From an uncultured Lachnobacterium sp. (GTDB taxonomy: Bacteria; Bacillota; Clostridia; Lachnospirales; Lachnospiraceae), in assembly GCA_945971355.1 (NCBI GenBank), contig CAMFPD010000149.1:1-5731 (forward strand): a DNA stretch of 5,731 nt. Direction: 5' to 3'. The position numbers were made by a program, and so were the translations under genes. Positions 1 to 5,675 of the stretch are shown in pieces. The notes under the pieces are model-generated. The model did no database searches and was not told the origin of the DNA. It saw only the letters and a list, made by a program, of their open reading frames with translations. Positions within the stretch are counted from its first letter, which is position 1. Every line of letters begins with the position of its first letter.

Positions 1-29
1 TCGTCATATTGAGCGTTACTAAGTGCCAT
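1..29 (-). CDS. DnaC/DnaI-like helicase-loader ATPase, N-terminal fragment (runs off window)
   Basis: Only the start is present: an ATG at 29 reading leftward gives MALSNAQYD followed by two bases of the next codon. A very strong ribosome binding site, GGAGGAG (33-39, minus strand), lies just upstream. The gene begins 17 bases after the stop of the dnaD-like gene, so the two are almost certainly cotranscribed. The opening residues resemble those of the ATP-binding DnaC/DnaI-like proteins that follow dnaD-type genes in Clostridia; such proteins load the replicative helicase at forks. No Walker motif is visible in so short a piece, so the identity rests on the N-terminal likeness and position. 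That a gene starts here is well supported; its function is inferred. Confidence 0.6.
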
Positions 30-46
30 TATCTCCTCCAAAAGAA

Positions 47-1141
47 TTACTGAACAGTACTGTTAAGTAATAACTTTTCCAACTGGTCATAATCTTGATT
101 TCTCTGGCTGAAATTATTGAATTTGTTTCTCTTAACCTGAGTACCAGAATCTGTTGTGTTTACTTTGATTTTCTTTGTTTTTGAGAAAGCATCATCTAAC
201 CGTTTGATGTCTTCCATAGTATGTACATTATTCTTTTTCCAATTAGTCAGAATTGAATCTGTGTACTCAAAACTAGGTTGGTGAGTAGCTGTAATTGTAC
301 GCTTACATGCATCCAGAATAATAGAGTTATCAAAGGCGTAATCCTTTGTCCATTTTCTAATGTATTCCATTTCTGAATCCACAAGGTTACGACCTGAGAT
401 GCCAAGAGCTTTCATGACAGAATAGTATATCTGACTGTGAAGAGCTGCATTTTCTTTGGCCTGTTCTACGGTAGTAATATTATTCTCTGCCCAGCCAAGA
501 GCAACCTTGTCCATATATCTAAAGCTTGAGTGACCTTTGCTGATACAATATTCAACCAAATAATCAATCAGGTCAGCTGTGAAAGAAAGCTCGTCATACC
601 AATATAAAACTGTATTCGTATCGGTAGAAGAAAGCGGATGCTTAAGGTAGGCTTCTATAATGAAGAATAACTCAGAAATCTCAGGATTCTTTCGGAAATT
701 CTTAATATCGTCCAAGGAGTATTCTTTTCTGGCAGGCTTAGGCTCTTCCTGTTTTGAAACCACTTTAACGTCTGTAGAAGGAGCTTTTGTCTGAGGAACA
801 GCTTTTACTTGCTTAACTGAAACCTCTTTGCCGGTATTATTGGAATTTAAGTCTGCAAAATGAATACCGCAAACGGTATTGTCTGTATCGTAGTCTAAAG
901 TAAGCACACCCTGCTTTTCCCAATACTTCAAGGCACGCAGAACATCCTTGTCAGTGTGCATAAATAAATCAGCAATTGCAGAAATTGTACAATTTTGTGC
1001 ATTACTTCCGATGCAACGTAATAAATATAAATATACCTTTACAAATTCACCGTTTGCCTCAGGCATAAATTCGTCGATAAAAATATTTGAAACACTTGTT
1101 AACTGTGAATTACTGTCAGTATACAAATGAATGTTGCTCAT
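47..1141 (-). CDS. DnaD/DnaB-family primosomal protein with two DnaD C-terminal domains
   Basis: This 364-residue protein belongs to the DnaD/DnaB family, which bind and remodel DNA and help load the replicative helicase at origins and restart sites. Residues about 20-95 look like the N-terminal winged-helix (DDBH1) domain. Residues 100-140 form a polar Lys/Pro/Thr/Gln linker, probably disordered. Two copies of the C-terminal DDBH2 domain follow (about 141-228 and 233-318), each carrying the family YxxxI/VxxxW motif: Y209-V213-W217 and Y293-I297-W301. The tail (340-355) has the FxxFxQRxxDxxxLE pattern common at the end of such proteins. The start ATG is preceded by GAGG with an 8-base spacing. 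Bacillus DnaD has one DDBH2 and is shorter; the doubled domain recalls Bacillus DnaB, whose gene also sits next to a helicase loader (dnaI). No signal peptide or membrane segment is seen. The family is confident; whether it acts as DnaD or DnaB is open. Confidence 0.9.
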   Translation of the reverse strand: MSNIHLYTDSNSQLTSVSNIFIDEFMPEANGEFVKVYLYLLRCIGSNAQNCTISAIADLFMHTDKDVLRALKYWEKQGVLTLDYDTDNTVCGIHFADLNSNNTGKEVSVKQVKAVPQTKAPSTDVKVVSKQEEPKPARKEYSLDDIKNFRKNPEISELFFIIEAYLKHPLSSTDTNTVLYWYDELSFTADLIDYLVEYCISKGHSSFRYMDKVALGWAENNITTVEQAKENAALHSQIYYSVMKALGISGRNLVDSEMEYIRKWTKDYAFDNSIILDACKRTITATHQPSFEYTDSILTNWKKNNVHTMEDIKRLDDAFSKTKKIKVNTTDSGTQVKRNKFNNFSQRNQDYDQLEKLLLNSTVQ

Positions 1142-1175
1142 AAAAATTACCTCTTTCGCCTTTAACCTGTGATAA

Positions 1176-1204
1176 ATAATAGCACAATCATTAAGGTTTG
1201 AAAA
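1176..1204 (-). promoter_or_regulatory. Predicted sigma-A promoter of the dnaD-like gene (extended -10)
   Basis: Reading leftward, the -10 box is TATTAT (1176-1181) preceded by TGC, giving an extended -10 (TGCTATTAT). A 17-base spacer separates it from TTTTCA (1199-1204), which matches four of six bases of TTGACA. Transcription should begin near 1169 and leave a short leader of roughly 28 bases before the ATG at 1141. The -35 box and spacer lie inside the second copy of a 37-base imperfect repeat, so a protein bound there could affect polymerase access. Confidence 0.6.
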
Positions 1205-1276
1205 GAAGAAAAAGTGGCGGAAAACCTTGATTTTAAAGGGGTTTTCAGAAAAGAAAAAATGGTGGAAAATGTTGAT
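1195..1276 (-). repeat. Imperfect 37-base tandem repeat upstream of the dnaD-like gene
   Basis: Read on the minus strand, bases 1276-1240 and 1231-1195 align without gaps at 29 of 37 positions. Both begin ATCAA, then have TTTTCC(A/G)CCA, then a pyrimidine tract, and end in AAACC. The repeat unit is 45 bases with an 8-base gap. The promoter-distal copy contains a TTTTCCACC DnaA-box-like nonamer and part of an abutting TTATCAACA. The proximal copy covers the -35 box. Low-complexity T tracts contribute to the identity, but the ATCAA, TTTTCC and AAACC blocks lie outside them. Confidence 0.55.
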
Positions 1277-1459
1277 AACATGTGAAAAGTGTTACGAGAT
1301 GGCATAAATAAAGGGAGGTGATATGTTGATAACATATAAAAAAATCCACATGAAAAATTGAAGTTTCCAACAATTTCATGTGGATAATGTGGACAAACTA
1401 TTTCTGGAGGAGTGATTCTCCTATTTCAACCACGTTTCCGGCACCCATAGTTATCAACA
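1261..1459. promoter_or_regulatory. Cluster of DnaA-box-like nonamers between murC and the dnaD-like gene
   Basis: Compared with the DnaA box TTATCCACA, the region holds one perfect copy (1379-1387, minus), four one-mismatch copies and two two-mismatch copies. The one-mismatch copies are TTGTCCACA (1388-1396, minus) and TTATCAACA at 1270-1278 (minus), 1324-1332 (minus) and 1451-1459 (plus, inside the murC 3' end). The two-mismatch copies are TTTTCCACC (1261-1269, minus) and AAATCCACA (1342-1350, plus). The 1388/1379 and 1270/1261 pairs abut head-to-tail with no spacer. The region lies upstream of a primosome operon, so DnaA binding would make regulatory sense. Binding itself is inference, and one box doubles as part of a terminator stem. 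Confidence 0.55.
1338..1385 (-). terminator. Intrinsic terminator of murC
   Basis: Starting 12 bases beyond the murC stop, the minus strand reads ATCCACATGAAATTG (1385-1371), a 10-base loop, then CAATTTTTCATGTGGAT (1360-1344). The arms pair perfectly apart from two extra bases in the second arm. The hairpin runs straight into a T tract (1338-1344, seven T on the minus strand counting the last stem base), the classic rho-independent arrangement. On the plus strand no T tract follows, so it should act only for murC. The stem includes most of the perfect DnaA box at 1379-1387. Confidence 0.85.
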
Positions 1460-2777
1460 GGTCTCCGTTTATACAATTATCTAATAAAAATTTCTTGATT
1501 TCTTCGAAAGATGGGAAATAGTAACATTCAGTTCCTTTCTCTTTCAGGAGATTAAGTATATCCTTTGACGATATATTATAGGTATTCTGTTCACGTGCAG
1601 CGTATATATCAGCAAGGACTACAACGTCTGCCAACGAAAGAACTTCAGCGAAGTCCTTTAAAAATGCTTTTGTTCGTGAATATGTGTGTGGCTGGAACAC
1701 AAGCACAAGTCTGTCATGAGGATAATTAGCAGCTGAAGTCAGGGTTGCACGAATCTCTGTTGGATGATGAGCATAGTCATCAATTACAGTGACACCGTTA
1801 AATTGACCTTTGTACTGGAAACGTCTGTCAGCACCGCCAAATTTATTGAGGCCTGAAATAATAGCCTCCTCAGAGATGCCAAGCTCAAGCATAAGTGCAA
1901 TGGCGGCCAGGGAATTACTTACATTGTGAGCCCCAGGTACACTTAAATTTACGTCAAAAAGCTTGTGACCAGAATTCATTACACAGTAGCTGGCACATGC
2001 CTTGTCGTCATAAGAGATATCAGAAGGATAGTAGTCAAACCGCTCATCAAAGCCGTATGTAATTACCTTCTGAGGTTGATTTTTAACAAGAGCCTCATAA
2101 TTTTCAATTTCTCCATTTATGATGGTTGCACCATTTGCCAGTGTGTTTGAAGCAAATTTGGTGAAAGAACTTCTGACATCATCCAGATCCTTGAAGAAGT
2201 CTAAGTGTTCAGCTTCTACATTGAGAATAATGCTGTAACGAGGTCTGAAGTTTAAAAAGCTATTAGTGTACTCACATGCTTCTGAGATAAAAACCTCAGA
2301 TTCACCAATGCGCAGATTACCGTTGATAGCCTGAAGCATACCGCCGACAGAGATTGTAGGGTCGGATTTTGCCTCAAGAAGAATCTGACTTATCATTGAT
2401 GTTGTGGTTGTTTTACCATGAGTTCCAGCTACTGCGATTGACTTTTCATAGTTATCCATAATCTGGCCAAGTAATTCGGCACGGGACAAAACAGGAATGC
2501 CTTGAGCCTTTGCTTCAACGAATTCTGGGTTGTCTTCGTGAATGGCAGCAGTGTAAACCACTAAATCAATGCCGGAAATTATATTTTCAGCTTTCTGACC
2601 GTAAAAGATTTTGATTCCTTTGGCCTCAAGCGCTTTAGTTAATTCGGATTTCTTTGAATCAGAACCGGTTATTGTGAAGCCTTCTGACAGAAGAATCTCA
2701 GAGAGGCCGCTCATACTGATTCCACCGATTCCCATGAAATGAACATGGATTGGAGAGTTAAAATCTAATTTATACAT
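1398..2777 (-). CDS. murC: UDP-N-acetylmuramate--L-alanine ligase (MurC)
   Basis: MurC is the cytoplasmic ATP-dependent ligase that adds L-alanine to UDP-MurNAc, the first amino acid step of peptidoglycan stem-peptide synthesis. At 459 residues it is full length for the family. The N-terminal Rossmann domain opens with GIGGISMSG (16-24). The ATP-binding P-loop GTHGKTTTT lies at 118-126. The central domain carries EACEYTNSF (166-174) and VEAEHLDFF (187-195). HNVSN lies at 284-288. The C-terminal domain has ADRRF (316-320), DDYAHHPTEI (333-342) and QPHTYSR (362-368). All hallmark residues are intact. The chosen ATG has an AGGTAGG site about 10 bases upstream and the usual MYKLDF-type start. It has its own promoter and terminator and appears monocistronic, transcribed divergently from glgC. 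Confidence 0.97.
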   Translation of the reverse strand: MYKLDFNSPIHVHFMGIGGISMSGLSEILLSEGFTITGSDSKKSELTKALEAKGIKIFYGQKAENIISGIDLVVYTAAIHEDNPEFVEAKAQGIPVLSRAELLGQIMDNYEKSIAVAGTHGKTTTTSMISQILLEAKSDPTISVGGMLQAINGNLRIGESEVFISEACEYTNSFLNFRPRYSIILNVEAEHLDFFKDLDDVRSSFTKFASNTLANGATIINGEIENYEALVKNQPQKVITYGFDERFDYYPSDISYDDKACASYCVMNSGHKLFDVNLSVPGAHNVSNSLAAIALMLELGISEEAIISGLNKFGGADRRFQYKGQFNGVTVIDDYAHHPTEIRATLTSAANYPHDRLVLVFQPHTYSRTKAFLKDFAEVLSLADVVVLADIYAAREQNTYNISSKDILNLLKEKGTECYYFPSFEEIKKFLLDNCINGDLLITMGAGNVVEIGESLLQK

Positions 2778-2824
2778 AAACGAATACCTACCTATTATTA
2801 ATATGGGCTGAAACCCTTTTAATG

Positions 2825-2853
2825 ATTATACTCTTATTTATATGATTTGCAAA
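2825..2853 (-). promoter_or_regulatory. Predicted sigma-A promoter of murC
   Basis: Reading leftward, a consensus -10 TATAAT (2825-2830) is separated by 17 bases from TTTGCA (2848-2853), which matches four of six bases of the -35 consensus. Transcription would begin near 2818, giving a leader of about 40 bases to the murC ATG. A short GGG/CCC inverted repeat in that leader (2804-2815) is too small to call a regulatory structure. Confidence 0.65.
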
Positions 2854-2927
2854 GGGAAGAATCCTGATGATAAATTGTATAATTTAACAAAAAAAAGACG
2901 AATAAAAGCGAAAAATTGTGAAAAATG

Positions 2928-2956
2928 TTGTTGCTTGTAAAGGGATATGATATAAT
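2928..2956 (+). promoter_or_regulatory. Predicted promoter of glgC-glgD-spoVG (extended -10)
   Basis: TATAAT at 2951-2956 is preceded by TGA, forming a good extended -10 (TGATATAAT). The -35 position, 17 bases upstream, is TTGTTG (2928-2933), only half matching TTGACA, as is common with extended -10 promoters. Start of transcription should fall near 2963, about 30 bases before the glgC GTG. A second TATAAT at 2962-2967 has no acceptable -35 partner. The promoter is divergent from that of murC; the two -35 boxes are about 75 bases apart, leaving room for shared control. Confidence 0.65.
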
Positions 2957-2980
2957 TCAACTATAATATTAGAACAGACA

Positions 2981-2985
2981 GGGAG
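2981..2985 (+). promoter_or_regulatory. Ribosome binding site that fixes the glgC GTG start
   Basis: GGGAG (2981-2985, within AGGGAGTGAT) lies seven bases before the GTG at 2993, an ideal spacing. The next in-frame ATG, at codon 6 (3008), would leave the site 22 bases away, so the GTG is preferred. Confidence 0.8.
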
Positions 2986-2992
2986 TGATAAC

Positions 2993-4267
2993 GTGATTAA
3001 AAAAGAAATGATAGCCATGCTATTAGCAGGTGGTCAAGGCAGCAGACTTGGAGTTCTGACAGCAGATGTGGCAAAGCCAGCAGTTGCGTTTGGAGGAAAA
3101 TACAGAATAATTGATTTCCCACTTAGCAATTGTATTAATTCAGGAATTGACACAGTAGGTGTTCTGACACAGTATCAGCCACTGAGATTAAACTCACATA
3201 TAGGAATAGGAATTCCTTGGGATTTGGATCGAAATAACGGAGGAGTTACGGTTCTTCCGCCATATGAGAAGAGTAATAACAGTGAGTGGTACACAGGAAC
3301 CGCCAATGCAATTTATCAGAATCTAAGATATATGGAGAGCTATAATCCTGAGTATGTTCTCATTTTGTCAGGAGATCATATATATAAGATGGATTATGAG
3401 GTTATGCTGGATTTCCACAAAGAGAATAATGCTGATGTTACAATTGCAACAATGCCAGTTCCAATGGAGGAAGCAAGCAGGTTTGGAATAGTAATTGCTG
3501 ATTCTAATAAGCAGATAACTGCATTTGAGGAGAAACCTGAAAAACCACGAAGTAATTTGGCTTCCATGGGTATATACATATTCTCTTGGCAGGTACTGAA
3601 GGATGCGTTAATTGCAATGAAGGATGAACAGAGCTGTGATTTTGGAAAGCATATTATTCCGTACTGCTTTGATAATAAAAAAAGATTATTTGCATATGAA
3701 TTCAATGGTTACTGGAAGGATGTTGGAACTTTGGGATCATATTGGGAAGCAAATATGGAGCTTATAGATTTGATACCAGAGTTTAATCTTTATGAGGAAT
3801 ATTGGAAGATATATACAAAAAGTGACACAATCGAACCTTTGTATGTGGCTTCAGAAGGACATTGTGAGAGAAGCATTATAGGTGATGGCACAGAAAACTA
3901 TGGCTATGTGCAGAATTCAGTAATTGGCTCCAATGTAAAAATTGGAAGAGGCGCAGTTATCAGAGATTCAATTATAATGAGAGATGTCGTTATAGGTGAT
4001 AATTGCACAATAGATAAATCAATTATTGCGGAAAACAGCCAGGTTGGAAATGGGGCAGTCCTTGGTGTAGGAGAGGAAGCTCCAAATGTTCTTAATGAGA
4101 GTGTTTATTCATTCGGACTTGTTACAATCGGAGAGGATTCGGTAATTCCAGACAATGTGAAGATTGGAAAGAACACCGCAATTACAGGAGTTACGGTGCA
4201 GGAAGACTATCCAGATGGAATGTTGGCAAGTGGCGGAGTAATCATTAAGGCAGGTGACAGAAAATGA
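2993..4267 (+). CDS. glgC: Glucose-1-phosphate adenylyltransferase, catalytic subunit (GlgC)
   Basis: ADP-glucose pyrophosphorylase makes ADP-glucose and pyrophosphate from ATP and glucose-1-phosphate, the committed step of bacterial glycogen synthesis in the cytoplasm. The 424-residue protein has an intact nucleotidyltransferase domain: LLAGGQGSRLGVLT (10-23), AKPAVAFGGKYRIIDFPLSN (27-46), WYTGTANAIYQN (99-110), the metal-binding aspartate in LSGDHIYKMD (125-134), FEEKP (178-182) with the lysine that corresponds to the sugar-phosphate-binding one of E. coli, and YWKDVGT (240-246). Residues about 290-400 are hexapeptide repeats forming the left-handed beta-helix used for assembly and allostery. 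Translation starts at GTG. Its stop overlaps the glgD start (ATGA), which implies translational coupling and near-equal output of the two subunits. No glycogen synthase or branching enzyme is in the window. Confidence 0.96.
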   Translation: MIKKEMIAMLLAGGQGSRLGVLTADVAKPAVAFGGKYRIIDFPLSNCINSGIDTVGVLTQYQPLRLNSHIGIGIPWDLDRNNGGVTVLPPYEKSNNSEWYTGTANAIYQNLRYMESYNPEYVLILSGDHIYKMDYEVMLDFHKENNADVTIATMPVPMEEASRFGIVIADSNKQITAFEEKPEKPRSNLASMGIYIFSWQVLKDALIAMKDEQSCDFGKHIIPYCFDNKKRLFAYEFNGYWKDVGTLGSYWEANMELIDLIPEFNLYEEYWKIYTKSDTIEPLYVASEGHCERSIIGDGTENYGYVQNSVIGSNVKIGRGAVIRDSIIMRDVVIGDNCTIDKSIIAENSQVGNGAVLGVGEEAPNVLNESVYSFGLVTIGEDSVIPDNVKIGKNTAITGVTVQEDYPDGMLASGGVIIKAGDRK

Positions 4268-5382
4268 AGGCAATAGGTATTATTTTAGCTGGCGGTAACA
4301 GCAAGCGGATGAAGGAACTATCCAGAAAAAGAGCTATTTCAGCAATGCCAATCGGTGGGGCGTACAGATGCATTGATTTTGCGTTGTCCAATATGAGTAA
4401 TTCCCATATTCAGACTGTGGCAGTGCTTACACAGTATAATTCCAGATCACTCAATGAGCACCTCAGCTCTTCAAAGTGGTGGAATTTTGGAAGAAAGCAG
4501 GGGGGATTATATCTGTTTACGCCGACAGTAACTGCTGAAAACAGTGACTGGTATAGAGGAACAGCAGATGCTATTTATCAGAATCTTGATTTCTTGAAAA
4601 GAAGACATGAACCATATGTAGTTATTACAAGTGGTGATTGTGTGTACAAATTAGATTTTAATAAACTGCTGGATTATCATATTGAGAAAAAGGCAGATAT
4701 TACAGTCGTCTGCAAAGACATGATGCCGAATACAGATGTGGGCAGATATGGTGTGGTTAGAATGAATGAGGATGCTAGAATTGTAGAATTCGAGGAAAAA
4801 CCACTTCTTGCACAATCTAACACTATATCCACAGGAATATATGTGATAAGAAGGAGACTTCTCATAGAACTCTTGGAGAAATCTGCGGAAGAATCAAGGT
4901 ATGATTTAGTTAATGACATTCTTATTCGATACAGAAATGTGAAAAAGATATATGGCTACAAGATGACTACATACTGGAGCAATGTTGCGGATATTGACGA
5001 CTATTTCAGAACCAATATGGATTTCCTTAGACCGGAGGTAAGAGATTACTTCTTCAGGCAGGAGCCAAGGGTTTATTCCAAAGTGGATGATTTGCCACCT
5101 GCAAAATTCAATGTTGGTTCAGATGTGTCTAACAGTCTGGTGGCAAGTGGATGTATTGTCAATGGCAAGGTTCAAAATTCTGTGTTGTTTAAGCAGGCAT
5201 TCGTTGGAAAAAATTGTGTTATAAAAAACTCAATTATCTTGAATGATGTTTATATTGGTGATAACTGTTACATAGAGAATTGTATTGTGGAAAGCAGGGG
5301 AACACTTAAACCAAATACATATTACTGCGGGGAAGATGAAATAAAAATCGTTTCAGAGAAAAACGATAGATATTTATTTTAA
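4264..5382 (+). CDS. glgD: Glucose-1-phosphate adenylyltransferase, regulatory subunit (GlgD)
   Basis: GlgD is a paralogue of GlgC found in Firmicutes, where it partners GlgC in a hetero-oligomer and raises or tunes its activity while having little activity alone. The 372-residue protein aligns along its length with the upstream GlgC but is shorter at the C-terminus. The active site is eroded: the GGxGxRL loop is GGNSKRM (10-16), the AKPAV segment is RAISAM (23-28), and YWKDVGT is YWSNVAD (237-243). It keeps SGDCVYKLD (123-131), WYRGTADAIYQN (96-107) and FEEKP (176-180), so sugar-phosphate binding may persist. Residues 284-345 are beta-helix hexapeptides. The ATG overlaps the glgC stop, and no strong ribosome binding site stands out upstream beyond AGG in the glgC end, which fits coupled translation. 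Confidence 0.94.
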   Translation: MKAIGIILAGGNSKRMKELSRKRAISAMPIGGAYRCIDFALSNMSNSHIQTVAVLTQYNSRSLNEHLSSSKWWNFGRKQGGLYLFTPTVTAENSDWYRGTADAIYQNLDFLKRRHEPYVVITSGDCVYKLDFNKLLDYHIEKKADITVVCKDMMPNTDVGRYGVVRMNEDARIVEFEEKPLLAQSNTISTGIYVIRRRLLIELLEKSAEESRYDLVNDILIRYRNVKKIYGYKMTTYWSNVADIDDYFRTNMDFLRPEVRDYFFRQEPRVYSKVDDLPPAKFNVGSDVSNSLVASGCIVNGKVQNSVLFKQAFVGKNCVIKNSIILNDVYIGDNCYIENCIVESRGTLKPNTYYCGEDEIKIVSEKNDRYLF

Positions 5383-5405
5383 ATAACTTTTGAGGGGGAC
5401 TTGAT

Positions 5406-5672
5406 ATGCAGATTACAGATGTAAGAATCAGAAAAGTGGACAAAGAAGGTAAGATGAAAGCGGTTGTTTCAATTACAATTGATGATGAATTTGTAGTTCA
5501 TGACATTAAGGTAATTGAAGGAGAGAAGGGATTGTTCATTGCAATGCCTAGCAGAAAGGCAAATGATGGGGAGTACAGGGATATTGCTCATCCAATTAAT
5601 TCCACAACCAGAGATAACATCCAGACACTTATTTTGGAAAAATATAAAGCTGAGATTGAAAGCGCAGAATAA
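5406..5672 (+). CDS. spoVG: SpoVG family nucleic-acid-binding regulator
   Basis: This 88-residue protein matches SpoVG throughout: the MQITDVRIRKV start, ITIDDEFVVHDIKVIEG (24-40), GLFIAMPSRK (42-51) and the highly conserved DIAHPINSTTR (59-69) before the C-terminal helix. Length is normal for the family. SpoVG was named for a sporulation phenotype in Bacillus; homologues in Listeria, Staphylococcus and Borrelia bind RNA or DNA and act as regulators, and the gene is common in non-sporulating species too. The ATG follows GAGGGGG (5392-5398) by seven bases. It starts 23 bases after glgD and is followed by a hairpin, so it is likely the last gene of the glgCD operon. No separate promoter was found in the short gap. 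Its target here is unknown. Confidence 0.95.
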   Translation: MQITDVRIRKVDKEGKMKAVVSITIDDEFVVHDIKVIEGEKGLFIAMPSRKANDGEYRDIAHPINSTTRDNIQTLILEKYKAEIESAE

Positions 5673-5675
5673 AAT

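Noticed and set aside
948..1130. Plus-strand ORF of 60 codons opposite the dnaD-like gene.
   Set aside because: It lies wholly within a well-supported family gene on the other strand, has no recognisable domain and no good ribosome binding site.
1261..1459. The DnaA-box cluster as the chromosomal or a plasmid origin (oriC).
   Set aside because: No dnaA, dnaN or rpmH is nearby, both flanking genes run in the same direction rather than diverging, and no clear unwinding element was identified. Regulation or titration of DnaA fits better.
1965..2150. Plus-strand ORF of 61 codons opposite murC.
   Set aside because: Shadow of the murC reading frame; no family likeness and no start signal.
2452..2460. 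Isolated one-mismatch DnaA box TTATCCATA inside murC.
   Set aside because: Single copy within coding sequence and far from the cluster; expected by chance in AT-rich DNA.
2804..2819. GGGCTGAAACCC followed by TTTT on the plus strand, as a small terminator or leader hairpin.
   Set aside because: The stem is only three base pairs, too weak to act as a terminator or riboswitch element.
2902..2916. Possible catabolite-response (cre) site upstream of glgC (ATAAAAGCGAAAAAT).
   Set aside because: Only one half resembles the consensus; the conserved G at position 3 and the terminal CA are missing, so it is not a supportable CcpA site.
3394..3705. Minus-strand ORF of 103 codons opposite glgC.
   Set aside because: Antisense shadow of an intact catalytic gene, with no recognisable motif.
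4677..4919. Minus-strand ORF of 80 codons opposite glgD.
   Set aside because: Antisense shadow of glgD; serine/leucine-rich sequence typical of reverse-frame translation.
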